The notes under the pieces are model-generated. The model ran no database searches and was not told where the DNA came from. It was given only the letters and a program-made list of their open reading frames with translations. Made by a program: the position numbers and the translations under genes. This document shows positions 1-10,280 of a stretch of DNA of 64,000 nt, in pieces (position 1 is the stretch's first letter; the number at the start of each line of letters is the position of its first letter). Source of the DNA: Pyrenophora tritici-repentis (Eukaryota > Ascomycota > Dothideomycetes > Pleosporales > Pleosporaceae); the NCBI RefSeq assembly GCF_003171515.1, contig NC_089399.1, positions 1,612,001 to 1,676,000 of the forward strand, written 5' to 3'.

Positions 1-1117
1 CTCAATCAAGTGATTCCAATAGTTGTGCACCTGTGTCTCAATCGCCAATCGGCCTATGCTCTTCGAGTTGGGGTCACCGGATAGGCCCTTCGGTATAGCG
101 AAAGACATAGAACTGGTCTTGGAGAATTGGAGTCGTAAGTCATAATGCACACCTGCAATGGGGTGTTTATGCTGGTGAATTACGAAGTGATGGCCATGAG
201 ATTGGAGATTGGATTGGTAGAGCGTCGCAAAGCAAGAAATAGAGAGACGTGGGATTCCAGGTGGCGTGGTCCTGCATACTGCCGTAAGATGACCCTCAAA
301 GTATGTGAGGTGGTCAGAAACTTTGGCTTTTCCAGCTTCTACTGCCGCAAGTGTAGGTTCAGCCTCCAATGCTGTAGTTTGCAAAAGTGTGTTTCGGGTG
401 TGAGTTCCAGAAGTTTTCCTTCGCTTCGATAGCGGTGGCGGCGATATGTCTCGCGCGAGACTTGATGGCACAACCATACCTAGGTATTCTTTTGATTCAA
501 GCATACAATTATCACCGCGGACTCAAAGCCTATAATTCCATGGCACTGCATTCATTGACAGAGTCTAGATGATTGGTCGCGAAGCTGCACGCCACTGATC
601 GCTAGCCATGACGTCATCCTCACCACGCCCTTTACACACACGCAAGCGCGTCGCCTTCACAAGGCATATTGCGGGATACCAAAAGCGAAAGATCCGAGAT
701 GTAAGGAGGGAGCGAGGAGAAGAAGCAACATACACGCGTCTACCGACCGTGGGGCTCCCTCAATGTCCTACGCTTGTAATTGGCTGTCGGCCTGCTTCCT
801 TCTACTAGATGTCTAGTAAACTCGGCAAACCTGCCTCAGTCGATGCCACATCTCAACGTCGTCGCGCGAACATGCACTAATAGGTTAGACGGCACCCATA
901 CCTCCACACATCATAATGTGGGATTGCGGTGCAAGACCCACTGGACCAAGTTTAGTATCTCTAGAGCATGAATGAGCGGGGATGCGGAGTGAACTGAACC
1001 GAGATGGTGCGAGCTTGGGTGTGATATAAGTATCGCTGGGGGTTCAATCGTAGTTCTGCCATCTCTCTTGAGAATCTTGAATAGTATCCTATACCTATCA
1101 ATTCAATCCAACCCAAC
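1..1117. other. upstream non-coding region
   Basis: No open frame here resembles a protein family and no splice pattern links the short ORFs. The last 100 bases are the promoter and leader of the monooxygenase that starts at 1118. I see no RNA gene or repeat. Confidence 0.5.
1022..1032 (+). promoter_or_regulatory. TATA-like box of the monooxygenase gene
   Basis: The sequence gatataagta lies about 86 bp upstream of the ATG at 1118 and is followed by a CT-rich stretch. This is a usual spacing for a fungal core promoter. It is assigned from sequence and position only. Confidence 0.4.
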
Positions 1118-3087
1118 ATGTCGTTTGATACGGAAGTCCTAATCATAGGCGCGGGCATGAGCGGCCTGGGTCTCGCAGTCCAAATCATTCGAAACTACGG
1201 CATCCGGAACTTTGAGCTTGTTGAGAAGAGCGAAGATGTAGGCGGTACTTGGCTGGCGAACACGTATCCAGGTTGTGGCTGTGATGTGAGTTACGTCCTC
1301 ATGCATGATGTGTTGAAGATATGGTTGACATGTGATAGGTTGCTTCGCACTTCTACTCGTACAGCTTCGCTCTTAACCCTGACTGGAGTCGCAAGTACTC
1401 TATGCGTCCGGAAATCCAGGCATACTTTCGTTCCGTCGCTGAACAGTATCGTGTCGTTGACCACGTCCGCTTCCGTTCTATTCTCGAGAAGGCGGTGTGG
1501 AATGATGTGGACAACGTCTGGGAGGCGTCTATCTTGAATCTACAAACTAAGGAACGGATTGTGCGACGAGCCAAGGTACTGATATCCGGTGTTGGCTCGC
1601 TCTCAGTGCCAAAGACATGCGACCTACCTGGTGTGGACACATACAAGGGCAAGCTGTTTCACTCCGCTCAATGGGATCATAGCTTTGACTGGGCAGACAA
1701 GGACATCGTTGTACTTGGTATGTTGCCCATCCTCGAACCCTTCACTAGATCAATACAGCATGCTGATAATGTCTAGGCAATGGCTGCTCGGCAACCCAAT
1801 TCGTGCCTATCATGGCCAACGAGCCGAATCCCGTACGCAAGCTTACACAGTTTGGAAGACAAGCCCAGTACCTAGCTGAGCGAGAAAACCCGCATTATTC
1901 CAACACCTTCAAGGCTGTGATGCGTTACGTGCCATTGGCGATGCGACTCTACCGTGCGAAGTTCTATTATGAAATGGAGCGTGACTGGAGTGGCTTTGAT
2001 ATCGAGACTGGGCGCAACATACGTCAAGACCTGGCGAAAGAGAATGAGGCGTACGTCAAGAGCATGGCACCACCGAAATACTGGAATGCTATTATCCCGA
2101 AGACTGAAATCGGATGTAAGAGGAAAGTGCTGGACACTGACTACCTGAAGACTCTGTGGAGGGACAATATCGAGCTTGTGGCCGACGACCCTGCCGAGAG
2201 AATTACTGAGAGCGGAGTTGTGACAAAGAGCGGCCGTGAAGTGAACGCAGATGCAATCGTACTTGCGACCGGCTTTGCAACGCAGCAGATGTTATTTCCG
2301 ATGGAAATTGTTGGTCGGGATGGCATCAGCTTACACGAACATGTGAGCCACACCTCCAGAATTCTGCATATCTGAACTGACACGATGACACAGTGGGATA
2401 AAACCTCGTTGGGTGTCGCGCAAGCCTACTTCGGCACTGTAGTGCCAAACTTTCCCAACTTCTTCATCTTGATGGGACCAAACACAGTCACTGGTCACTT
2501 GAGCGTCATCTACACTGTGGAGTGCCAGATCAATTTCACTCTTCGCCTCCTCGAGCCCATCTTCAAGTCTCTCCCATCCTACCGATCTCGGTCTTTCATC
2601 CCAAAGATGCTTGCGCCGCCCCCAGCCACCGTGGAAGTCAAGTCCGAAGCCGCAATCGCCGACTCGCAGTGGACGCAGCAAGCTGCCAAGAAACTAGTCT
2701 GGGCCTCAGGGTGCGTGAACTGGGCTGTGGATCCCAAGACGGGCCTCAACAACAGTGAGTGACAATTGCCTAATCGATGCGAGCCCGTGCGCTGACTCCA
2801 CTTTAGTGATGTACCCAGATTGGCAATTCATGTATTGGCTTAGAAGCATCTTCTGGAAAAAGAGCGACTTTGTTTACAAGAAAGAGAAGACTGGGGAAGA
2901 GTTCCGGCCTGGTGCTGGCAAGACGATGCTTTGGCTGGCAACTGTTGGGGCGATTGCGGGTGGCGCCTTCTTTGGACGAGACTGGATTCAAGATGAACTG
3001 CCTCGACAACTGAGACATTTGAACACGAGGGGGCTGGTGCGGCATTTTCCTGTAAAAATTGCGCTAGAGCGGTGCCTTAGCGCGTGA
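1118..3087 (+). CDS. FAD-dependent Baeyer-Villiger-type monooxygenase
   Basis: Predicted flavoprotein monooxygenase (BVMO/FMO class) that uses NADPH and O2 to oxygenate a ketone or similar substrate; the substrate is unknown. Five exons restore one frame: 1118-1285, 1339-1717, 1777-2342, 2394-2754 and 2807-3087, giving 584 aa. The N-terminal FAD motif GAGMSG is at residues 11-16, followed by the family-typical [13 protein letters not shown] second Rossmann motif GNGCSA sits at the exon 2/3 junction. The BVMO fingerprint FxGxxxHxxxW appears as [11 protein letters not shown], with Tyr in place of the first Phe. ATGF follows in exon 3. A hydrophobic segment near the C-terminus ([11 protein letters not shown]) may be a membrane anchor. 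The introns are 51-59 nt. No neighbouring genes suggest a biosynthetic cluster. Confidence 0.9.
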
Positions 3088-3694
3088 GTGAAGGAGAGAG
3101 ATAGGGTCCATCAAGACTATGCCAGTTGCCTGATCCACCAGGCAGCACCATCGGCAGCACCTTTATCTGAGCAAGACGACTAACGTCTGCAAATACATTC
3201 AAAAGTATCTGAAAATGCCCATAAAGTTCAATGTGACGATTGTTTTGCGTGATATGTCTCCATCGCCGCCCTTGACGATACTACTCATCGCGGTCATCTC
3301 TGCAGCCACGAGTCGACAATTGACGAGCATTGCCTGTCTCACAGCTTTTAATTGATTGTCTAATTGGAAAATTCTCCCCAATTGTACGGCACCCCATCGT
3401 CCAGTAACAATAGCAGCTTCGGGCGGGACCCTCGTTCGCCCCACATCTGGGTTTGCCCCCAAGTGAGCCTCTTTCACTTTCACCACCTCGTGACAACCCG
3501 ACCTCCCCAAATCAGGTTATCTCAAGCTTGGCACTAGTAATCGTCTCACACTGGAAATACTTCTTGCTCCAATATCCTTCAAACCTTCTTACACCACAAT
3601 ACTCTCAATCAATTTCAATCAAGCTTGATTATTCCCCAATCTGCCCAACTTCTACCCACTTTCTTCACTGCCAACATCATCACAATCTTCCAAG
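3088..3694. other. intergenic region with pyrimidine-rich promoter
   Basis: No gene is seen. From about 3500 the sequence becomes rich in C and T with many CAAT and ATCAATC motifs, as is typical of leaders in front of expressed fungal genes. This one precedes the gene at 3695. Confidence 0.45.
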
Positions 3695-5161
3695 ATGTCT
3701 GAGATGTCTGAGATGCCTGAGTGCATTCTCTTACCCGCGCTTTCTGCGTCAGTCGCTGAGCTGGATGCTCGTGCTACAGGCACCTTCTGCTCGCCCTACC
3801 ACCTGACTGAGCAAATCCTCAAGCTCAGCAGCTGGTACATCGAGCTGAGCAAGAAGAAGACCCTGTTCGGAAAGTACACCGTCGACCCCTACACCCCCAG
3901 CCTCGAGACTCTCTTCAACCGCCTGCATGACAAGCAGCTGGCTCCCAGCCTACTTCCATCTGGATTCATCCACGTCGACCGTCTCAACGAACGCAGCGAG
4001 CTGCGCGTTGAAGGTGAGGCTGCCGAACGCCCGCTCTACGAGTATGAGGATCTGTTCTATGCACTCAACGCACGCATGCAAGAGATGCATCAGCTGTTGA
4101 ACCTTCGCCTTCACAGTGGCTTCAACACCATCACCGACGAGGTCTACGAGGGTGGTCCCAACATTGTGCTGTTTCACGAGAAGCTCTCAAACCACTGGAC
4201 TTCGCTCAACAAGTCTAGCTGTGGTAAGGCGCTCGACAACGCGGTTCGCGAGGCGAGGGTCATGGCACTCCGTCAAGAGCTCGTCTGGCAGATGGACAAC
4301 GACCAAATCACCCGCGCCGACGCCGAAATCATGGGAGTCAAGCTCTACTGCCCCGAAGTCTTCGATAACGTCACCGGTCTCACTTACATCCTTGACTGGG
4401 CCCCTATCATGGTCGGTGCGTACCTCGAGGCAAAGTACCGCCGCATGCTCGACCACGAGCAGCAAGAAGCTGCCATCGAAGAGCGCCGTAAGCGTCGTGT
4501 CGCTAGGATTATAAGCATGCGCCAGGCCCTCAACGCTGGTGTACCCAATGTCGTCTCTCCTCGTAGCCGCAAGAGCTCTACTCGTCGCAAGAGCGCTACT
4601 CGCAACAAGAACTCTACCCGCAGCAAGAGCGCTACTCGTCGCGAGAGCTCTACTAGCCGCGTCTGCCTTGGGCCCCCCAAGACGTTCTACGGAGAGACGT
4701 GCTACCCAGACAAGTACCTCGCCAGCCTCCAAACCATCCCCAGCCCCACCACGTTCAACATGCAGTATGCCAAAGACCAGGCTACCATGCAGAACTCTCC
4801 CGAGTGCACTGCTCAGCTCCACGCCGGCAGCCACCACCAAGAGCACTCTGCCGTCATCTTCGACGTCGAGGCTGAGGAGAAGCTTGAGTACGAGCGTCAG
4901 GAGCGTGCTATCGTTGAGCGCCAGATCGCAGAGGAGCGTGAGGCACGCGAGGACCTCGAGATGATGCTCGCGTGGAAGGCCAAGATGGAACGTGTACTGG
5001 AGTATAGTGACTATCTCCGTGCCAACGCTAGTGCCGACGCAAAGTATGCTGTCCAGAGCACCCGCGTTAGAGCCGTGCATCCCTCTCTGCTAGGGCAATA
5101 CAATGGCGCTCCCTTCTACAAGCAGGACATCGACTTCGAGCCCTATGGTGGCGAGTGGTAA
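3695..5161 (+). CDS. hypothetical protein with Arg/Ser repeat and charged C-terminus
   Basis: A single-exon 488-aa protein that I do not recognise. The start is chosen at the first ATG, where a 9-bp unit ATGTCTGAG is nearly repeated (MSEMSEMPE), so three closely spaced ATGs exist. Residues about 1-270 look globular, with HLTEQILKLSSWYIELSKK-like amphipathic stretches. About residues 290-325 form a basic low-complexity tract of repeated K/R-S-[AS]-T-R units. The segment 395-455 is rich in Glu, Arg and Lys (EAEEKLEYERQERAIVER) and is probably a coiled coil or long helix. GC-ending codons dominate, as in expressed genes. There is no signal peptide. The Ser/Arg tract could be a nuclear or RNA-binding feature, but that is only inference. 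Confidence 0.75.
   Translation: MSEMSEMPECILLPALSASVAELDARATGTFCSPYHLTEQILKLSSWYIELSKKKTLFGKYTVDPYTPSLETLFNRLHDKQLAPSLLPSGFIHVDRLNERSELRVEGEAAERPLYEYEDLFYALNARMQEMHQLLNLRLHSGFNTITDEVYEGGPNIVLFHEKLSNHWTSLNKSSCGKALDNAVREARVMALRQELVWQMDNDQITRADAEIMGVKLYCPEVFDNVTGLTYILDWAPIMVGAYLEAKYRRMLDHEQQEAAIEERRKRRVARIISMRQALNAGVPNVVSPRSRKSSTRRKSATRNKNSTRSKSATRRESSTSRVCLGPPKTFYGETCYPDKYLASLQTIPSPTTFNMQYAKDQATMQNSPECTAQLHAGSHHQEHSAVIFDVEAEEKLEYERQERAIVERQIAEEREAREDLEMMLAWKAKMERVLEYSDYLRANASADAKYAVQSTRVRAVHPSLLGQYNGAPFYKQDIDFEPYGGEW
4564..4662 (+). repeat. in-frame 15-bp-type Arg/Ser repeat
   Basis: Degenerate tandem units of the form CGC-AAG-AGC-[GT]CT-ACT encode Arg-Lys-Ser-Ser/Ala-Thr repeated about six times inside the 488-aa protein. 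The units differ mostly by single substitutions. Confidence 0.7.
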
Positions 5162-5429
5162 GAGTGGTTGACATTTGGATGACGGAAAGGATCTGAGCAT
5201 GGAAGCAACGTCACTACTGGGACTTGACATGGTGCATGGAATGAATACACGGTTGCCAACGGCAAAGGAATAGCTACTACACTGGTAGCATTGAGTAGTC
5301 TCTCATATAGAGACACAGACACGACTGAGAGACGTTGATCTTGGTCGTCGTCGCGATACCCAGCAACGGATGAGATACGAAATAATGAACATTTACAAAA
5401 ACTTCCTGTCTTCCCTTTGCTGTCCTTGT

Positions 5430-6505
5430 CTACATGTACTCTGGGTCCACCTCGATGATCATGTTTTGTCCAACCCCGCGAGCAGGTGCCGGCGCGACGA
5501 AGTCGGGTATGTGCCATAGCTCGTCGTTACACTGCTGCATAGAACCTGGGTCCTGCTCCTGACAGTCGTATAGATTGATATCCTGCAGTCAATTTCAGCT
5601 TAGTTTGTCCTCGGCGACACAGAAAGTACGAGAAGAAACGATGGACGCAAACATACCTTCAACCCGTCCATCAACCCAATCGCCGTCCTCGCCTCCTCCC
5701 CAATCCTTCCCCCACAATCCACGACGTCCAACCTCTCTAACCCACTCCTTCCCTCCCACTCCCCCATCACCGTCCAAAGCTCCTTATCCAAAATCCGACA
5801 CCCATCCAGCCTCACCTCCCTACACCCCCGACTCTTACTCAACACGACTCCAAGCTGCTCAGCAGTAACATCGCAATTCTCAAGCTCCAACGTCGTCAAC
5901 CTCTCACTCCAAAACCCACGTTTACGTCTCCTCCTCCTCTTACTAACTACAACGACCTCTTCAAGCTCTTCCTCAGGCCCACTAACCAACACCTCCCAGG
6001 CTTTCTTCTCCTCCGCCCTCTGCACCGCAATCCACTTCCTCGGCACATTCCGACCCACACCAGTCACACGCTCGACTCTCACCCGGAACGTCCTCAGCGC
6101 CCGCAAGCTCCTCAGCGCCAGTGCCATTCCCACCGACCATCCCCAAACACTCAGTTCGAGCGTCTGCAGCATCGTGCCATGGCGCCGCAGTAAACTGGTC
6201 ACAAGCGCGCTCTGGAAGTTGAAGAGAGTGGCGTGGTCGTAGGTTTCTTGCTGCGGGATGTGGAGGCAGATTTCGTATCCTGGCTGCGATTGCGACGGTG
6301 GATATGTCTTGTCTAGGTGGGAGAGCGATGGGTAGGAAGGGCTAGAAGGAGGGGCGATGCAGAGGGAGAGGGTGTGAAGGTTTGCGTTTGCGAGGGTGCG
6401 GGCTTGGTGGCAGGTTTGTGAGAAGGAGAGGAGGGAGTGAAGGGGTAGGGGAGTAAGAATGTTATGTAGGAGTTCAGTAGGGAGACTGAGAAAGTGTGGT
6501 GACAT
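5430..6505 (-). CDS. F-box protein with leucine-rich segment
   Basis: Probable SCF ubiquitin-ligase substrate adaptor. Residues 4-45 match an F-box (FLSLPTELLHNILTPLPLHS, then a CHQAR segment). The middle contains leucine-rich-like repeats (LTTLELENCDVTAEQL, REVRLDGCRILDKEL, LERLDVVDCGG). Exon 1 is 6505-5657. A GTATGT..CAG intron (5656-5583) joins it in phase 0 to exon 2 at 5582-5430, which adds 50 residues ending in an acidic EVDPEYM tail, 333 aa in all. Without splicing the frame would end 18 residues into the intron. The substrate is unknown. Confidence 0.75.
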
Positions 6506-7063
6506 ATCTGATTGTGTAATATCTGTGTATGTTCACGAAATTTTGTGTATACAGACTCGATATCCAGTGTTACACTGTAGCAGTCCTCAACATCAAAACC
6601 GGGAGGAGAAGTCAGAAGGACAGACTACTTATACCCACCCAGACCCCAGACCCCTCAGCTAAACCATGCCACTCAAACCCCAGTCCTGGTTTCCACGATC
6701 ACATTTCACATCTCACATACAGTAACACACAAGAAACAGTACGACGCCGCTTCCTCGCATCCCCGGCAACCCAGCACATTGCATCACAAACCATAGACCC
6801 CCATTCAACCTCAACAACAATGCAACGGCGCTTACCCTGTCTTCCTCCTTGGTCACCACAGCCCCCATCGCATACCCACTTGGAAGACGGAAATGTGTTT
6901 TGTGGCGTCCAGGTTCGGGGTTGACGTTCAACTGTGCCGCAGCCACCGAAAACCACTTCGCCTTGTTGCAGGTACGGGAACAAAAGCAGAAGGAAAGAAA
7001 CAGCGAGGACGGAAGAGAAGAAGGGAGAAGGAGAAGGGAAACCATTGTTCAAGAAACACCACA

Positions 7064-7290
7064 ATGTCTAAAACCGGCGATATCATAATCTCATCCCTAA
7101 CCATCACCATCTACGCCTACGGTATGTCCAGGTGAGGTCCACATATCCCATGCGTCCCCACTTGCTGCCTACCGTACCTGGCCTGTCAGTCCTCCATCCT
7201 CCCACGCATGAGACAAGACTCACACTGCACCATCACCATGTGACGAAGCCATGATCCATCGCAGGACGCGCCTCGGAGGAAGCGGCGTAG
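7064..7290 (+). CDS. possible small spliced ORF (27 aa)
   Basis: An ATG in a good context (ACAATGTC) opens a hydrophobic peptide beginning MSKTGDIIISSLTITIYAY. A GTATGT donor at 7122 and a CAG acceptor ending at 7264 would join it to RASEEAA and a stop, giving 27 aa with one likely membrane segment. The strong donor and clean phase speak for it; the size and lack of a recognised family speak against. It may be the first part of a longer gene with another splice pattern. Confidence 0.3.
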
Positions 7291-7769
7291 CATCAGCACC
7301 AGCACCACAACCCCCAAACCCACACTAAATGCAGCGGGCATTAAACGTCCCTCATCTCTACCATGATCTTACCACATCTCATGCGCACAATATAAGTCTC
7401 ACCACACAACCGGGACTTTTGTATCGAAATCCAACATCCATCGCCGACTTTGGCGACGCAGAGTTGCGGCGTACTGGCAAAGGCAAAGTGGGGGCGGCCG
7501 GCTGCCGGGTGCTAGCTTCATGCTGTGTTGTAGATCAGCAGCTAGATCCGGAAGGGGTACTTTGTGCAGAACGACAGGGACAGGGCGCAGGGCGCAGGAC
7601 AAGGACAAGGACAGGATGGGGACGCATGCGCGACGTGATACTCGTGTCTTGTGATGGGGGGCGCATGGTGGTATGTCGCAGATGGAGAGAGGGAGATTTG
7701 GGGTATGGTTTAGTTTGGAGATGGGGAGCTGTGTGGGCGGTTAGGTTGTGATAGATGGACGGGTCTTGC

Positions 7770-7770
<1 letters not shown>

Positions 7771-7816
<46 letters not shown>
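7771..7816. repeat. GAT trinucleotide microsatellite
   Basis: About fifteen uninterrupted GAT units in non-coding DNA, followed by one CTGATG variant. Confidence 0.9.
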
Positions 7817-7926
7817 CTGATGGAGATACTATAGTCTATTCGTTCGACTACGTAACTAGTACTTGGAAACGACGACGCCGCAAGCACATGGTGTCACTCG
7901 CATTCACGGATACTCGACGAGATACC

Positions 7927-8990
7927 CTACGCCTCCCCCCCAGCCCCCCGTTCAAACACTTTAACACTCCCATCACCTTTAACCTGATACAAAAACTCCC
8001 CCCCATTCCCATCATCACCACCGTCTTTCTTGCCAGGCCGTGCGCCGATGAAATGACTCCTCTGCTCCGTGACACGCACGACACCGCTAACATCCCTCGC
8101 AACACCTGTATCTAGCACGCGCACGCCCAGGATCCTCCTGCTCATGTGCGCACACTTGATGACGAGGTTGTGATGCGTTATCTCGAGCGGCTGCGGTGGT
8201 GTAGACAGGCTGAGGAGCGGGTTGTCGGCTTGCATGTGCGTTAGGATGTGAGATATGGTAGGGAGCGTGTGTAGCTCGAGGAGGAGCGAGGTGAAGTTCG
8301 AGGGGGGTTATGGTTGGGTTGAGGGCGAGGAGGAGGTCGGGGTTGTCGAAGATGAGGAGCGTTTTGCGTGGGGTGGTGGATGTAGTGAGTGAGGATATGG
8401 CGCTGGAGATGGTGGTTTTGACGTCTGCGATTTCGAGTGTCTTGAGTGTGTAGTGACCTGGTGTGGTCTTTTTCGCACTCGTCGGCTCGTTGTTTGGCGC
8501 TGTTGAGGGTGTTGGTGTCGCTGCTGAAGCTGGCACAGGCGGCCCTCTCGCAGGTATTATCCTTCCCGGCGGTCCTCTTGCAGGCAATACCTGCGGCCCT
8601 CTCTGCGCTTGTGGTCCATTCGATACAGCGACGTGTGGTTGTATTTGCGCATTACTCCGCGACTCATCTCCTGTCGCGTCGGCCCCAGCCCCCCAACCCA
8701 TCCACAAACGCGAACCGACCCTCCTTCTTCAACCTCTCCATATCCAGTCCCGCACTCTTCCTAGCCTCCTGCTTCCAAAATTCATACTCCCTCATCCATG
8801 AAACCAGGATGACGTTGTGCCCCTCTTCCCCGCCATCTTGTGTGTTGCTACTCAATTCATTGCACAGGAAGCGGATGAGCAGCCAGTTTGCACTAGCGCC
8901 AAGAGTGCTCGTGAGTAGAAGGAGCGACTCGTCGTGTGGAAGTTGGACGTAGGGTTGCAATAGCGGTGGTATGCGCGTTGAAGGTGGCAT
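7927..8990 (-). pseudogene. ELP6: Elongator complex protein 6, broken by two frameshifts
   Basis: Subunit of the Elp4-Elp5-Elp6 RecA-like ring of Elongator, which supports wobble-uridine modification of tRNA. The reading moves through three overlapping frames: 8990 to about 8690 (LLTSTLGASANWLLIRFL, VSWMREYEFWKQEARK, GRFAFVDGL), then to about 8305 (TLKTLEIADVK, LLIFDNPDLLLALNP), then to 7927 (TISHILTHMQADNPLL, RVTEQRSHFIGARPGKKDGG). Each shift lies at a six-base homopolymer: C6 on the plus strand at 8689-8694 and G6 at 8302-8307. One base fewer in each run would give one frame of about 353 aa. No intron with usable splice sites explains the changes. A Pro/Gly/Ala-rich linker follows the first shift. 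It is either a decayed gene or one with two homopolymer sequencing errors; since all other sequence is conserved, error is quite possible. Confidence 0.8.
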
Positions 8991-9650
8991 TGCGACGCGC
9001 GCACAGATGTGGGAGAAATTGCGGCTTTGCGCATGTGGTTAGTTTGGTGGTTATCGATATGAGCGTTGTTGGCTCGTTGCCGCTCCACATGACGGGTATA
9101 CGCTGGTAATGTGCTATGTTTGTTTTCAAATATTACTTTTAATTCAGGTGAGTTTCCGTAGAGTAGTAAAGGCCAGTAAAAAAATATTGCATGTCTTTGA
9201 CAGGTACTCCCGACTTGGATCAATGCTTCTCGTTACCTCTGCGCCCAAGTTAAACTCATGTCGAAGTAGTAAGGCTTTCATCTTGAATCAACCAATATTC
9301 TACCTTCACCTTCCATCAGAGGACTCTCGAATAAGTACCTATGTTTTGTCTCTCCATCATTCACTACCTCAGACACAACCAAAGTAGCTAGAGTCTACTA
9401 GCCATTCTGGATCCTCTCACACCCCCTACTCCGTTCATATATCCATAGTGAATATCCTCCCATGTCTCATACACGGTCCCATACACAGAACCTCTTTCTC
9501 CAAACTAAAATACTAAGACATAGTGAACACTCCCAACAAACCACCCACAACGCCTTCCCATCTACGATAAAACACCTAATCCTACCCCCCCTCAAACTTC
9601 CTGCTCACACCATCAACAAAATTCTCACAACACCAACAACACCAATAACC
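8991..9650. other. intergenic region
   Basis: No supported gene. From 9390 onward it is C- and A-rich leader-like sequence in front of the small ORF at 9651. The frame of that ORF stays open back to an ATG at 9462. Confidence 0.4.
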
Positions 9651-10022
9651 ATGAAGTCCACTCCCCTACTCCCCACCACACAAGAACTCCGCACGCAATT
9701 CCTCCAACACTGCTCCCCCGCATGCCCACTCACATACATCTACAACCGCAGCATCATCCGCGAGATCACCCAAGCATACGACCTCATCACCTCTCTACCA
9801 AACCAAATGTGCTACATCCACCGCGGTTATATACTGCGATGGCTGGACTCGCAGCGGTATCAGCAGGATTACACGGTGCTGTTTATTCTTTACGGGTTAG
9901 GTTACTCACGTCACTATTCTCGTAGTAGTGACACTTCGGCAGATTCGCTTGGGTTCGATATAGCTGATATGGCGGATTTCCCGCCGCTTCCGACATCTTC
10001 GAGCCGGGCTTACGTGTGGTAG
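9651..10022 (+). CDS. small hypothetical protein
   Basis: A 123-aa ORF that I do not recognise. The upstream in-frame ATG at 9462 would add 63 residues of low-complexity His/Thr/Pro sequence that look like leader, so the ATG at 9651 (preceded by ATAACC) is preferred. The protein contains HCSPACPLTYIYN and an aromatic-rich middle (YIHRGYILRWLDSQRYQQDY), and ends in a Ser-rich tail. There is no signal peptide or membrane segment. An intron near 9896 (GGTTAG) is possible but not needed. Confidence 0.45.
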   Translation: MKSTPLLPTTQELRTQFLQHCSPACPLTYIYNRSIIREITQAYDLITSLPNQMCYIHRGYILRWLDSQRYQQDYTVLFILYGLGYSRHYSRSSDTSADSLGFDIADMADFPPLPTSSSRAYVW

Positions 10023-10280
10023 TCGTTGACTCGGGAGGTGGTGGGTCTGACAAGTGACCAGAGATGCAGAGCTGCTTTGATGTCGAGTTTTGCAGTTGGA
10101 TGGAGGTTATGTGCATACTCTACAATGTGTATTGGGGGTATAGCACGAATTTTGCATTTTAGTGAGTTAGTTAGGTGATAGAGCTTATTTGTTTTTGAGA
10201 ATTGTATCTTGTCTTGATAATAACATGGTATTGCTTTGTGATGTCTATATGAACAAGAATCCCAACTGAAACATTCATAC

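Larger units (their letters stand above)
6506..7926. other. intergenic region, mostly non-coding
   Basis: Holds a possible small spliced ORF (7064-7290) and a GAT microsatellite (7771-7816). No other frame looks like a conserved protein. The stretch contains the likely promoter of the F-box gene on its left side. Confidence 0.4.

Noticed and set aside
4187..5080. Long antisense ORF (297 codons) opposite the 488-aa gene
   Set aside because: Codon bias, repeat structure and start region favour the plus strand; the minus frame is a GC-driven shadow.
7329..7751. 140-codon plus-strand ORF
   Set aside because: G-rich low-complexity translation without conserved features or a promoter-like region.
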